From: Isoetes taiwanensis
Lineage: Eukaryota > Streptophyta > Lycopodiopsida > Isoetales > Isoetaceae
NCBI GenBank assembly: GCA_021234155.1
Contig: JAJEKV010000112.1
Location: 126,001-190,000, forward strand
DNA: 64,000 nucleotides
Direction of reading: 5' to 3'
The position numbers and the translations under genes are program-made. This document shows, piece by piece, positions 47,260 to 60,200 of this stretch (positions are counted from its first letter, which is position 1; every line of letters begins with the position of its first letter). Below the pieces are notes generated by a model. It worked only from the letters and a program-made list of their open reading frames with translations, did not search any database and was not told the DNA's origin.

Positions 47260-48289
47260 GTTCCTAAGCTTGCCAAAGTTGAGAGTTTGCTATGGGCGCT
47301 AGAGTTCTTCGCGGAGTGGTATGGAGTTCGAGAATTAAGCTTGGCTTCGCTATCTCAAACATCTAAAATTCAATTAGATGTTGATAAGTTCATCGGGTCT
47401 CTTGGAACGTGTGTTTCATAAACACATATATATGTCAGGTGTTCAAAAGTTCGCAAATGCCATGGATGCTATTTTATACATCGAAAGTACATGGTACAAA
47501 ATGGTTTAGATGTAGCCTATTGAAACGCCTAGAAAGCTTTTGGCATTGTTAGTAATAAATGTGCTCCCCATCTATGGAACTCTTTGTTTTCTACGATATT
47601 CACTAATAAAGATGTGTTCGTCAATCAAAATGTATATCTTGGCATATGATAAACACGTGTATATAAACTACAACAATAAAGATGTGTTCGTCAATCAAAA
47701 TGTATATCTTGGCATATGATAAACACGTGTATATAAACTACAACAATAAACTTATAAATGATAGTTTTGGAAACAATGAAGGTTATCTTGCACGTTCTTT
47801 AGCTAACACTTTATTAAGGGTTGTACTTTTATGGAAATGCCATCTCATCTCTTTCTACTTTTTGTACAGGTCAACCTTTTACTTCCACTTGCACTTCGAA
47901 GGAGAATATCATACTATATCAGAGGTGAGTCCTATATCCTTTAGGTTAATTGTGCATTTTATTGAATGTGGTGGGTAATTTCTTAGTATATATTAGGAGG
48001 TTATTTTCATGCAAAAAACCTAAACGGATATAGGGTTACACATATCACAGACTCGATATGGGGAAGTCTTACAAAAAGACGCCACCTGCTGTGGCCAACA
48101 ATCCCTCATATATGACACCCATCAATGAAAGTGTGTCTGCTAGAAAGAGACGTTTGGCACGTAAGCGCGTTGCAAAGGCTAGAGCCTTGAGGTTAGAATG
48201 TGATGTGAATACTGCGGAGGTGGTTCATGTTGGCCAATCAACCAATGCACCAGCAACTAGAGAGGCAGTCACACAAGAGCCAATGCATT

Positions 48290-50823
48290 TGATATGGTGG
48301 TGCTCGGGGGAGTGGTTGTCGGGAGCAAGAGTATGAGAAAGAAAGCCGTAAATGTTCATGTTAACCCTTGGACCCAAGTATCTTAGAGAATATACAATAA
48401 GTTATTTTAACAATTATCCTTAGCTAGACCATTGGGAGATATTTGTATCTAATATAGGACAATTTATAAACCATAAGCTAATCCCAGAACCTTAGAAAAG
48501 ATAGTAAACTATTATTATAGCTAAGAGGTACGCATCTATTATATCTATGGGTAAAAAGGGGATACTTTTAAAAAGGGACTTAGGGCTAAATATAAGAACG
48601 TTATTCAAGTAAGGCTTATTAAGGGATACCTTTACCTTTTGTAGGGGAAGTGAATGTTACAAAAGGAGCAACTAGTAAGCGTATGGGAGTGAGCTTGTTT
48701 CTATCCCAATTGAACATCTAAGCCAAATCCCAAGCCTAGCCTATTCCTTAAATCTATGTTTTTGCTACAAAGGATTTGTAGTGGCTAACTTGCGTTATTT
48801 CCTTTCTTTGGAAGACTCTTGCTCAAGGACAACCCGGTTGGGTGGTGAGCTTACCCGGAAGGGTGGATTTGTGTTTATTTGACTTGTTTCTTGATGATTG
48901 TTTTTGCAGTACATCTTTGGAGACTAGCTAATCGTATCAATTGGTATCGAAACCTACGTTAGATTTCTCTTGGAGCCTGTGTGTTTTGATTTTGTTCATT
49001 TTGAGTGAACGAGTAAAAACTAGTCTAATTGCTCTATTAGAAATATTTTGGTATTTGTTTGAGCGAAATTAAAAGCCCTGAAGAAGTAAGACTAGGTCTC
49101 AAGGAATGCAACTAGAATTCTGGATGGCATAAGAGCATTAACTTGTTTTTTTTTTTGCATGATTTCCCTCAAAGGATTCTGCTCCAAAAAGATTTAAGGT
49201 ATTGACTGAATCTCGGCCAAAATCAAAGCATGAAAGATGTGCTGGGAAGCAATGCTAGTTATGAGCTAGTTTATGAAGAAGCTGAGAGAAAATCATAGGT
49301 TGCTTGGACCATGAAGTGATTGGTTAATATGAAATAATTGCCGAGCATAACTTGGTATCTAAGTTTAATGAATATGGAAATGGGTCATGCCATGGTCTCT
49401 CCCTAGGTTGTGATTGATTAGATCTTCATAAGTGTTCGTATTTCATTTGAAGCCATTGATAAACCATATCAAGCCTTAGAACTTTCTCTAATATTTCTGT
49501 GGGTATGTTGAAAGAAAATCATTTGAGGATATGTTAGTAAAGAAATGTACCATTTGGTCATTGAATTCTCTAGGTTATTAATATGTAAGACATGAACCTA
49601 TGTAGGTGCTACATGCAATTATTGATATAACCCAAAGAACCATACCATTTGGTTGGGTTTTGCAGGTTCTAATGTCATGATTGAGTTTTTCGCAGGACAT
49701 AGAAATTGTCATGCAGGGAATTATTTTGAGAGATATTCTTACCTTCTTATTGGCACATGAGCAACCCTAAGTTTTAGGCGTTTGTGGCTATAAGGTAAAT
49801 GGATATTTGAGTTACATTTGCCTTAGGGAATTCCAAGGTGGAAGTATAAGGTGTTCTTTTCTTTGTGTAGACTATCATAAGTCTTGGACAACTAATATAT
49901 TTTGCGGCATAATAGTTGGACTTGGAAATTTTTAGCCTAAAATTTGGACTTGGAAATTTTAGCCTAAAAGATTTGGACTTGAAAATTTTTTAGCCTAAAA
50001 TTTTGGACTTGAAAAAATTTAGCCCTAAAAGGGTGGGACGTGAAAACTTTTAGCCTAAAAATTTTGGACTTGACCATTTCGATTATGCTGATTGCAACCA
50101 TGGACTTGGTTATGTTAATTTGCCATATAATTCTTGATCGAGGGGCGATCAATCCCAAGAAGGGAGGAATTGATATGGTGGTGCTCGGGGAGTGGTTGTC
50201 CGAGCAAGAGTATGAGAAAGAAAGAAAGCCGTAAATGTTCATGTTAACCCTTGGACCCAAGTATCTTAGAGAATATACAATAAGTTATTTTAACAATTAT
50301 CCTTAGCTAGACCATTGGGAGATATTTGTATCTAATATAGGACAATTTATAAACCATAAGCTAATCTAAGAACCTTAGAAAAGATAGTAAACTATTATTA
50401 TAGCTAAGAGGTACGCATCTATTATATCTATGGGTAAAAGGGGAAACTTTTTAAAAAGGGACTTAGGGCTAAATATAAGAACGTTATTCAAGTAAGGCTT
50501 ATTAAGGGATACCTTTACCTTTTGTAGGGGAAGTGAATGTTACAAAAGGAGCAACTAGTAAGCGTATGGGAGTGAGCTTGTTTCTATCCCAATTGAAACA
50601 TCTAAGCCAAATCCCAAGCCTAGCCTATTCCTTAAATCTATGTTTTTGCTACAAAGGATTTGTAGTGGCTAACTTGCGTTATTTCCTTTCTTTGGAAGAC
50701 TCTTGCTCAAGGACAACCCGGTTGGGTGGTGAGCTTACCCGGAAGGGTGGATTTGTGTTTATTTGACTTGTTTCTTGATGATTGTTTTTGCAGTACATCT
50801 TTGGAGACTAGCTAATCGTATCA
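48290..50823 (+). mobile_element. Small LTR retrotransposon, 2.5 kb, non-autonomous
   Basis: 5' LTR 48290-48939 (650 bp) and 3' LTR 50171-50823 (653 bp) run from TGATATGG to CGTATCA and are about 98% alike. The 5-bp duplication GCATT is at 48285-48289 and 50824-50828. The interior (1.2 kb) has no gag or pol. A primer-binding-like TGGTATCGAAACC starts at 48942 (the usual TGGTATCAGA with CAG read as CG). A purine tract AAGAAGGGAGGAAT precedes the 3' LTR. It depends on another element for movement. Confidence 0.9.
49912..50075 (+). repeat. Tandem repeat of about 30 bp, TTGGACTTGAAAATTTTAGCC
   Basis: Six imperfect copies of (A)TTTGGACTTG(G/A)AAATTTT and AGCCTAAAA in the interior of the LTR element. 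It is AT-rich and changes by short indels. Confidence 0.85.
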
Positions 50824-52859
50824 GCATTGTTTGTCTGGTCAAGTGTGTGTGGGAAGATCTTGCAAAAATACGCCACCTACTGTGGCCAACAACCCCTCAT
50901 ATATGACGCCTGTCAATGAAAATAGATCTGCTAAGAAGAGACGTTTGGCACGTAAGCGTGTTGCAAAGGCTAAGGCTTTGAGGTTAGAATATGATGTGAA
51001 TGTTCTAGATACAGTTCATGATGGCCAATCATCTAATCGCCCCAGAATTGAGGGAGCGATCGCCCGAGCCAATGCATTGTCGGCCCGGTCAAAGTGGGTG
51101 TGGGAAGATCTTGCAAAAATCGCCACCCTCTTGTGGCCAACAACCCCTCATATATGGCCTTTTGTCAATGAAAATAGATCTGCTAAGAAGAGGCGTTTGG
51201 CACGTGGCGTGTTGCAAAGGCTAAGGCTTTGAGGTTAGAATATGATGTGAATGTTCAGTCTGAGTTCATGTTGGCCAATCATCTAATGCCCTTAATTGAG
51301 AGAACGATCCGCCCGAGCCAATGCATTGTTCGATGCATTTCAAGTGGGTGTGGGAAGATCTTACAAAAAAGCGCCACCCTACGTGGCCAACAACCCCTCA
51401 TATATGGCCTTTTTGCCAATGAAAATAGATGCGCTAAGAAGAGGCGTTTGCGCGTGGCGTGTTGCAAAGGCTAAGGCTTTGAGGTTAGAATATGATGTGA
51501 ATGTTCGGTCTACGGTTCATGTTGGCCGATCATCTAATGCGCTTTGCAATTGAGGAGGCCGTAATCCCCCGAGCCAATGCATTGTCTAAGCTGGTCAAGT
51601 AGATATGTTATCGACAAGGCGCTTGACATTTGGCCCGACATGGTTATGGAAGGAGCTGCTACACATACGGGGAATTCACATATCATCACATCAGTGAATG
51701 ATATTAGGATGCAATTATTTCCCACAATACGAGGAACAAGCGAATGACCAAAGCGTTCTTTGCGACAAACTATACCAATAAGGGATAAGACATCTCATAA
51801 CACTCCTATTGGTCCTAGAGAGCGTCCTCTTTTGGTAATACCGATTTCAACAAGATAGCATGGGCGTGGAATTTACCTTCTCCTCATGACCTTGGTAACA
51901 TGGATTATAGATGTTTGTATTGTGGGGCTATCACGGTGGACAGTGAGAACTCCGCGACTAAAAAAGAACGCGGGGCATGTGCTAATGGAAATGTGCGGTG
52001 CCATTGATTCGAGAACCACCACCGGGCATTGTTTGACCTATATCACGAGAACGGATAGTTTGGGTGATCACTTTCGCATACGAACATTAGAAAGTACAAC
52101 AATATTTTTCGTTTGCCTCGGTGGGTGTGAAGATTGATGGCGTTGGCAAATGCTATTGGTGGAGCTTACACTTTTAGGGTCAATGGTGCATGTGCCATAA
52201 GATGGGAACATTATTGCCGCCCGCAAAGGTCATCAAAAACATAAAATTTTGCACGAGATATACATCATGGATGGCGAGGACATGCAAGTTGAGCGAGGAT
52301 GTCCATTTTGATGGATTGAGGCAAGAAATAGTGGTGCGATTCGCGGGCCCTTGTGACAGAGTACAATCCATTTGTTAGCATATTCTTGAGTGCGGCACAG
52401 ATTATGCGTATGCATCCAACCATGGATATCCGCCTGCGTATACCTTCTTGCAATGTGCAAAATCACGTGAGGAGGCAATATAATGCTCAACCGTGTAAAT
52501 GAGGTGTTTGTCTTAATGCCTATCGACGATAAGCCCGAAGATGGTCAGAGGGACATTATTATACACTCTAAGGATGGTGGTGTGAAGTTTATAGATGCAT
52601 ATCACTCAGCATATGATCCATTGCACTTTGTGCTACTTCTTCCCTATGGTACAGATGGATGGCATTTTAAAATACCTCATGGACGAAGAGGCGCAAAGGA
52701 AGTAACTATTATGGAGTACTACAGATATCATCTGTTCACGCGTCGTGGGCATGCATCTCCCCTTCACATGGCCGGCCGATTGTTTCAAGAATACATTTGT
52801 GATATGTTTGCGAAGATGGAACAAGAAAGGCGCAATTGTGGTGTTGAATCAACACACCA

Positions 52860-54203
52860 TTGAAAAAGACATGTTCTGAGGGCATTATGGACTTTGAAGG
52901 AGACGATGCAAGTGCTATTGGCCGAAAAGTGGTGCTACCATCCTCACATGTGGGAGGTCCGAGATACATGACCCAACGATATCAGGATGCTATGTCTATT
53001 GTTCGCGAACATGGCAGGCCGGACCTCTTTATAACCATGACTGCCAATGCAAATTGGGAAGAGATTAGAAGGGAATTATTATATGGCCAATCGCCAAGTG
53101 ATCGACCAGAGTTAGTGGCTAGAGTATTCCATATGAAGGTAAAGGAGCTGATAGATCTGATAACTAATCATGGTATATTCGGCCGCATAATTGCAAAAGT
53201 CTATGTCATTGAGTTCCAGAAGAGAGGCTTACCACATGTACATTTGTTGACTATGTTGGATCAGGAAGACAAGCCCTTCACAGCCGAAGAGATTGATCAA
53301 ATAATTTGTGCTGAAATACCAGACAAAGATGTATATCCTGAATTGTATGAGGTAGTCACCCGTAATATGATGCATGGGCCATGTGGTATTGGATATCCGA
53401 ATAGTCCATGCATGCAAGATGGTAAGTGTACAAAACATTATCCACGTGCATTTTCAGATGAGACGACAGTTGTTGACGGATATCCGTTGTACCGAAGAAG
53501 GGATGATGGCCGAAAGGTGAAAAAAGGGGATATAGATTTAGATAACAGATGGGTTGTGCCGTATAATCCATGGCTGACATCGTATTTCAAGTGCCATATC
53601 AATGTTGAGGTATGTGCTGCCGTAAAGGCCGTTAAATATCTATACAAATATGTTTACAAGGGGCCGGATATGATCAATGTGAACTTAGAAGCAGCGAGTG
53701 ATGGTGCATCTACTAGCAGCAGACCCACCATAAACCATGATGAGGTTGAGCAATACTTGAATGCACGCTATTTCTCAGCTTCTGAGGCATCATGGAGAAT
53801 CCTCTCATATGAAATACAACAACAGTTTCCTCATGTCACTAGATTGGCTGTGCATCTCCCAATGCAACAAGATGTATACTATCGAGAAGGTATGAGCATG
53901 GACAATATAAGAAGCAAGAATAACGGAACAACGTTGACAGCTTTTTTCGAGATGAATGCATCTGGGGGTAGAGAGGCTAGAGAAGCTACACAATTGCTCC
54001 ACCATGATTTTCCTAAAAAATTTACATATGATAGACCCAGTCGAAAATGGAAGGTCAGAGAGATTACCCAGAAGTTTCCCACTATTGGACGCATGTACTT
54101 TGTTAATCCTTCAGAAGGAGAGCGATACTATTTACGACTCCTGTTGACCCGCGTGACAGGTGCAATTAGTTTTGAAGATTGGGGAGTTGTGTGCAACATA
54201 TAA
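52860..54203 (+). CDS. Helitron Rep nuclease domain (intact 447-codon piece)
   Basis: HUH motif GLPHVH at residues 123-128 (His126, His128) coordinates the metal. The tyrosine pair lies in KYLYKYVYKG at residues 259-268. Motif 1 is RPDLFITMTANANWEEI at about residues 53-69. The piece continues into QQFPHVTRLAVHLPMQQDVY and IGRMYFVNPSEGERYYLRLL, the conserved bridge to the helicase. The frame ends at SFEDWGVVCNI where a short deletion and frame change occur. This is the best-preserved part of the element. Confidence 0.9.
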   Translation: MKKTCSEGIMDFEGDDASAIGRKVVLPSSHVGGPRYMTQRYQDAMSIVREHGRPDLFITMTANANWEEIRRELLYGQSPSDRPELVARVFHMKVKELIDLITNHGIFGRIIAKVYVIEFQKRGLPHVHLLTMLDQEDKPFTAEEIDQIICAEIPDKDVYPELYEVVTRNMMHGPCGIGYPNSPCMQDGKCTKHYPRAFSDETTVVDGYPLYRRRDDGRKVKKGDIDLDNRWVVPYNPWLTSYFKCHINVEVCAAVKAVKYLYKYVYKGPDMINVNLEAASDGASTSSRPTINHDEVEQYLNARYFSASEASWRILSYEIQQQFPHVTRLAVHLPMQQDVYYREGMSMDNIRSKNNGTTLTAFFEMNASGGREAREATQLLHHDFPKKFTYDRPSRKWKVREITQKFPTIGRMYFVNPSEGERYYLRLLLTRVTGAISFEDWGVVCNI

Positions 54204-55302
54204 AGAAGCTTGCATTCATCGTGGGTTGCTTCGAGATGACACAGAATGGCTTGAGTCTCTTCAAGAAGCAGCAGCATGGGGCATGCCACCACAATTGCGG
54301 CACATGTTCGCCATGATCCTTATAAATTGTGAACCATCGAATCCACTACAACTGTGGGAAGAAGTCAAGCTTTCTATGATCGATGACTTCTTGCATGAGG
54401 CACGAAGGGTTGCAGAAGATCAAAGTGTAAATATGTGTGATCAATTATTTGACATGGCACTTCTAGACATTGAAGATCATATGAACTATGTCGAGGCATC
54501 CTTAAGGGAGTTTGATTTCATTCTTCCCGCGTGCAATAGATCCATATATGATATTAGGGATGAGGTGTTTCAAGAAGATATGGTAGAGGTGCAAGAAGTC
54601 GTGGGCGGCTTATATCCACGACGGCGTGTTATCTTCTAATCGTGTGATCGATGAGCACGTGATGTTAGAAAAAGGGCGGGTGTTTTTCCGTAGGAGAGTG
54701 CGAGGCGGCGGGGAAAGAGTTTTCTTTTAACACCATGTTGTCTTATGTTCGTGCCAAAGGTATCATTACCTTTGGCGGTTGCGTCTTCGTGAATTGCATC
54801 CACTTTATTGAAGGGTGGATGACTTTGCACATTCAAGGTTTAAGATACCGATAAACATAGATGAGGCGTCAACTTGCAATATTCCAAAGCGTTCGAGTTG
54901 GCAAAATTGATAAGAGCGACTTCGCATGATTATATGGGATGAGGCCCCAATGATGCATAAATCGTTTATGAAGCTTTGGATAGAACACTCCGTGGCGTGA
55001 TGTCATGTGACAAATTGTTTGGGGACTCATTGTTGTTTTGGGAGGAGATTTTCGCCCGACTTCCACCCGTGGTTCCACGAGGAAATCGCCCTAAATTGTG
55101 CATGCTTCCTTGAAATGCTCTTACATATGGGATCATGTCGAGGAACATAAAGCTGAGCGTAAATATGCGGTAATGAGCGATTGTGGGGAAGAGAGGCGGA
55201 AGAGCAAAAGCGTTTGCGAGTATCTTTACGAGTTGGAGATGGACTTGAGACCACGTTTCCCAATATTGGATCGGATGTGATCGTCTTCCGGAAGAGATTT
55301 GT

Positions 55303-56025
55303 GTGAAGTCGCAAGACTTAAATGACTTACTAATAGTGACATTCCACGATGTTTCAACGAATTATGGAAGTGTGTCCTATTGGGTGCAAAGGGGTGTACT
55401 TACGCCACTGAATGATGATGTAGATGAAGTAAACAAGAGGATGACAGAGTGGTTGCCTGCTGCACCTATTGATTATTACAGTGCTGATCGAAGCGTTAAT
55501 GAGAATGACGCAGGGGTCTATCCAATCGAATTTTTGAATGCACAAACTCCGAGTGGGATGCCTCCTCATCAATGAACTTTGAAGGTTTGCATGATTGTCA
55601 TGTTATTGAGGTCTGTTTCTACACGTAAGGGACTTTACAATGGCACTCGCCTCATTATCGTTCATTGGGAAGACGCTATAGATCTTGAGATTGTCTTTGG
55701 AAAGAATATTGGAAGCGAGTGTTCATATTTAGAATACCTTTGGTGCCCAATAATGCGAGAACTCCCATTTCGGTTTGCGCATACAATTTCCATTCGTCCG
55801 GCTTTTGGTATGACAATCAACAAGTCCCAAGGCCAAACAATGAAAATGGTGGGTTTGTATTTGCCAAATCCAAAGATTGTTCACGGACAACTCTACGTGG
55901 CACTCTCGAGAGCTCAAGGAATCCAAGGCATAAAGGTACTCATTCTATCGAAGGATGGAGATGCTTCAAGAGATGTCGACAGATCACGATATACAACAAA
56001 TATAGTATACAAAGAACTCCTCTAA
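55303..56025 (+). pseudogene. Helitron Pif1-like helicase, C-terminal part
   Basis: The first piece reads DLNDLLIVTFHDVS and PSGMPPHQ. After a TGA at 55573 and a frame change the second reads TRLIIVHWEDAIDLEIVFG, PAFGMTINKSQGQT and HGQLYVALSRAQ. The last two are helicase motifs V and VI of the Pif1 family. The end is at TAA 56023-56025. Confidence 0.9.
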
Positions 56026-56549
56026 GTGTGAGTTTAATACTTAAAAATCACAACATGCAATTTCTCTTTGTTCTCATTGATATCTTCTACTTTCTTTCTT
56101 CCTTTTATTTTTATCTTACTTACTTACATCTTCATCCATGTAGATGGTGCGTATTTTGGTCCCGTGGTATGTTTTCGGTCACCATGTCGCCAAATGCCTA
56201 AAGGGTGACAGGAGCTACCACATCTCCCGTGTCACTTATGTCATCTGCAGCTCTTGGATCATGGTATGATTGGGGCGAAAATACCATGCTCATGTACATG
56301 GGGTAGCGTGGAAATTGAGGAGCTCATTGCAAAGCTCAAAGAAGTATTTAACACCCTTGGCGAGGTTGTCAAGTTGGGCGCTTTATCCAACTAATTGATG
56401 ACTTCCTGTTTGCTCAAGTTTACCCGAGGGAACGTTGTTTACGCGGATGTGCTGTGAGAGAGGTAGATGGAGGATAGAGTACATGTATCTATTTATTGGG
56501 TAATGTAGTGCTTTGACTAACCTTCGATTGTTTATCTTTTTTTTATCAG

Positions 56550-56867
56550 ATGAGAAACGACACCGTGCATTGGCGAATTGGTGTTTTGGTAGCAAAAGAA
56601 CTCACTTGCGTTGGAATATGTAATGGCACACTTTTTAGGGTCTACAAATCATTTCTTCCCGATGAGGTATCTGATTCCATTATACGAGCCTACCTTCGAG
56701 ATGAGTTGTCTCATGTGCTTGATAGTCGTGAGACATCGTGGGCAGTTCGAATCAATGACTCGCCTGTACATTTCACTTTTACCCCGGCTAGGATGTTATC
56801 TGTCGGAGAAGTGAAGATATCACGGGAGCATCAAACAAAGTACAACATTAGGCCCTTAGTCATGTAA
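56550..56867 (+). CDS. Conserved 3'-proximal Helitron ORF, unknown function
   Basis: An acceptor (TTTTTTTATCAG) precedes ATGAGAAACG. The frame reads VHWRIGVLVAKELTCVGICN, KSFLPDEVSDSIIRAYLRDE and RETSWAVRINDSPVHFTF and ends IRPLVM. Copies, decayed by stops or shifts, sit in the same 3' position in units 2 (about 41650-41960), 3 (from 42838) and 6 (60560-60850). It is not RPA-like by eye. Position and repeated presence suggest a family gene or a merely conserved 3' region. Confidence 0.5.
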   Translation: MRNDTVHWRIGVLVAKELTCVGICNGTLFRVYKSFLPDEVSDSIIRAYLRDELSHVLDSRETSWAVRINDSPVHFTFTPARMLSVGEVKISREHQTKYNIRPLVM

Positions 56868-57274
56868 TGCCATGTGGAGATGTATATTCTGAGTTCCATC
56901 GTGAACTAAAACATCAATAAGCCACTACAACTTTTTGTGTTTTATATATTTTTGTACATATTTCTTGATGTATTTAACTACTTCTAAGAGTGACATTTTC
57001 AACATCAATTTTGGATTTGTCTTTCCAGATTTTGTGCCTTCAAAGATGGATTCAAATATCTCCTACATTCGTATAAAGCATTGTTTTCTCCATTGAAATT
57101 CATGAACGTAAATGCTACTGGCATTATACTATTTCAATAACAAAAATTTTACAATAGCAAATAACGTCAAAATTCCACATATAGATGTTTGAGGCAAATA
57201 TGTACTACGATGTTAGAGGGGGAAAAGCACATGCCCTGGGACATTAGCCGGCAACGCCGCACACGCGTTACTAG

Positions 57275-60200
57275 TCTACTTATTTAAATTGTGACTTTTC
57301 CGGCGAGTGCTAATTGACGGCTTACGCTTTTTCCCGGATGTAACGCTTTTTTAAGTTGGCGATATAGTTTTGCCTCTAAAATGCGTTTTTCGGCACCATT
57401 TTAGCCCCCCTCCTCCCGTTACTTTCTTTTCCGACTATCGTGCGCATCAGTGGGTCCGTTACGGATGGCGGGGGTTCTCCTCGCTTTCCATGATTTTTGG
57501 GTTAAAGAAATGGGAGATGGCTTCGTTTTCGGGCTTAGGGTTCTTGATTTGAAATGCAAGCAGAGCTCCAAGCTGCAATGACTACTGTGGAACATTCGGG
57601 CGCTTTATTATTTAAGCGGGCATCTCTTCAAGCAACGCCGGAAATCTTCTTTTCCTTTTCGCCGGAAGTAAGCACCGAAACCTATCGAGAAGCGAGTGCT
57701 TGAAACAAGAGTGCTTGAAACTTATATTTGCTTACTCTTGCATTTTGCGGGTTTGGGATCATACATTTGAAGCAAGAGAACTATTTGAAGCATAAATGCG
57801 TGAGTACAATCTTTTCCTTCCTTTTGGGGTTAACCAACTGTGCGTTTTCCTTCTATCTCGCCATGCAAATGCCCTTCCGATCGATACCCAAACTAGCCGA
57901 TTTTTTTTTTATCTGTAACACCATTTTCTTTGCATTTTTGTGTTAATCGGTTGTGGCAATTAGTGTTTTTGCTTTCTATTTGCGGTTGTTGAAGCAGGGA
58001 ATAGAATCGGTGAAGCAAAGGATTAAGGTACAATCTTTTCCTTCCTTTTGGGTTAATCAGCTATAGGTTTTCCTTCTACCCGCCATGCAAATGCCCTTGA
58101 ATCGATACCCGGACTTTGAATTTTGTTCATGATATCCTAATGATTGCTCATGATCTCTTCGGTATAGACCCCTCATATATAAGTGTAAGAAGGTGCATGC
58201 ATGAGAAGAATTACATCTTTTCCACAAATCTATTTGCTTCGGAAGAATCCAGAATTTGATATTTGCAAACCGGCTCATGGTTAGAATATTCCAGGTTTAC
58301 TTCTTCTTCTATTTCTCAATATAGGACATTTATTTGCTCTGTATTGCCATTGATTCATTCTCCGATTTTGTGACTTTTCATATTGTATAAGATTAACTAT
58401 GATCTATTTTCATATTTTTGGGTTGTTTAGATCGGTTCATCATATTAAGGAGTGTATTATAGCGGGTTGAACACCGTCATTTGAGACAAAATTATTGTTC
58501 CCGATATCGCATTCATTGGATCTAATTTGCATGTCCGACAAGTATAACCTCTTGCTTTTTTTATTTTTCACACCCTAAATTCAAATTTACGGGTTAACAT
58601 TATCTGCAGAAGCCAACATATACCCTTAGAAAACCCTCTTATCTTCAGATCTTGCATAAGCCATATTTAGGCGGGAATTCCATATCGATTATAATGACTC
58701 CATCCATAAAAACGCCATCTTTAGCATTCCAAGCATCTAGCTGTAACACGAAATGCCGAGAGACCATATTTATATCCCGGAGTTGACCTATCTAAGTGAT
58801 TTTTGCACTTCTTACTCGGATATGCCCCAGTATGTGGCATGCAATTTTCAGAATAAAGGAATGTTATTTTTTTGATCTTAGCTTCTCTATTTCTGCAGGA
58901 GGAAATGTTGGGCACTTTGGTAATTCGATTTCATATTTGGCTGACAAGTATAAGGTATATGCTATTGAAAAGCATTTTCTTTGAGTTCTAATATTCAAGG
59001 TTCCTGTGTTACAATGGTTTAATCTGCAGGGGTATAGATATTTGTGTCAAGGTTTTACTCCATATATTTATTTCTGCATTTGCATCAGAGGAATAAGTGT
59101 ATGAGAATAAGTTTTCCAGTTTGTGGTTAACCTGGGAGACTTTGTTTTGTGTGTATGTATAAGTGTAGTTACCATCATTTTTGGCATTATTCTATTGTAG
59201 GGATCTTATATTTCAAGTTTTGAGAACCAACATCAAATGTTGTCTACCTTTCGTGCAAAGTAAGGAAGGTAGCATAAGATGATTTAATTATGTGTTGTTT
59301 TTTTATGATGCTGCTGTTGTAATGTGTAGGTTCTCCAAAGCTATGGAATGCAGTGTTCAAAAGGATTGGAAGATAGATCCTTCAGATCCTGAGGATCGAA
59401 AGGATCTAAAGGATCGAAAGATCGATCATTTTAGATCCTTTTCAGACCCTTTTAGAAATAATAAAATTTACTTCAAATATATATTTAAAATAAATAGCCA
59501 GCCTATTTCCACTTCCACTACTTGCCCCTGGAATTTTAGAGTGTTCTGAACAGGCTCGCTTCCATAACTTATTTTCCTCCTTCGGCATTCTGAATCTGAT
59601 CTGTTCTATTCAAAATCAAATTTCTTGTCTGTTCTAACTTCTCATATCTAACTTCAATCAGATCAGATTCCCTCCCTCTGTTCCCATCTTGGCACTGTTA
59701 CCTTTGTTCCCTCTGAAATCAATCGACCTCTGTTACCTCTGAAATCGATCAACCTCACCTCTGAAACTAACCTGAGTGATTCGGCCTGAGTGATTCTCTA
59801 ACCTGAGTGATTCGGCCCGAGTGATTCACTAACCTGGGTGATTCGGCACTCACAGCAGGTCGGAACAACAACCGACGGTCGGGCGGAGCGAGACGCGGAC
59901 GGAAGACGAAGACCTAACCTAAACGCCCAAATCATATGAAGTGGTTGATAAATTGCCATTTCACAATTATCGTTTCATTGCCAGTTGAGAAAAGATCTTT
60001 TGCTACAGGAATCTTTTGCAATGTTAATGTTTTACGCCCCTTCATAATTCTACAACTTATTAACAAGAAAAGAATACTTGGTTTTACATATTTGAAGGTA
60101 ATAGACCCATGGTTTATTGAATTGTAATAGACCTATGGTTCCATAAAGAATTGTAGTTTCAAGTTTATGCTTAGGGCACCTCTTGCATTTAGAGCACATA

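Larger units (their letters stand above)
48058..51600 (+). repeat. 251-bp tandem repeat, four units, split by an LTR element
   Basis: Units begin GGGAAG(A/T)C at 48058, 50848, 51099 and 51350. After subtracting the LTR element and one target duplication (50,823 minus 48,290 plus 5), the first spacing is also exactly 251. Each unit reads ANNPSYMTP(V/I)NE, then KKRRLARKRVAKAKALRLEY, a strongly basic motif resembling the N-terminal region of Helitron Rep proteins. The period is not a multiple of three as read, and units differ at CTG/CAG sites. Confidence 0.8.
51861..56025 (+). pseudogene. RepHel: Helitron Rep/Helicase (RepHel), broken as read
   Basis: N-terminal region (51880-52480): MDYRCLYCGAITVDSE-like Cys pair, followed in other frames by pieces such as MDGEDM. 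52483-52863: DIIIHSKDGGVKFI, AYDPLHFVLLLPYG. 52860-54203: Rep nuclease. 54160-54639: linker to helicase (EACIHRGLLRDDTEW, SLQEAAAWGMPPQLRHMFAM). 54680-55120: degraded helicase start, including a spoiled P-loop near 54700. 55303-56025: helicase end. RepHel nicks and strand-transfers single DNA strands and unwinds the element for rolling-circle movement. At least six frame breaks occur as read; several lie next to CG-containing strings and may be base-calling errors. Confidence 0.85.
44632..57274 (+). mobile_element. Helitron unit 5 (12.6 kb) carrying RepHel
   Basis: The 5' end TCTACTTATTTAAATTGTGG is followed by the leader shared with unit 3. Next are captured-looking exons at 45.5-47.3 kb, a 251-bp tandem repeat region split by an LTR element, RepHel at 51.9-56.0 kb, the 3'-proximal ORF at 56550-56867, and the shared 3' end with hairpin (GCCGGCAACGCCGC) and CTAG at 57271-57274. 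This is the autonomous-type layout. The gene is broken as read. Confidence 0.8.

Noticed and set aside
52180-52500. Several overlapping minus-strand open frames
   Set aside because: Shadows of the plus-strand RepHel N-terminal coding region.
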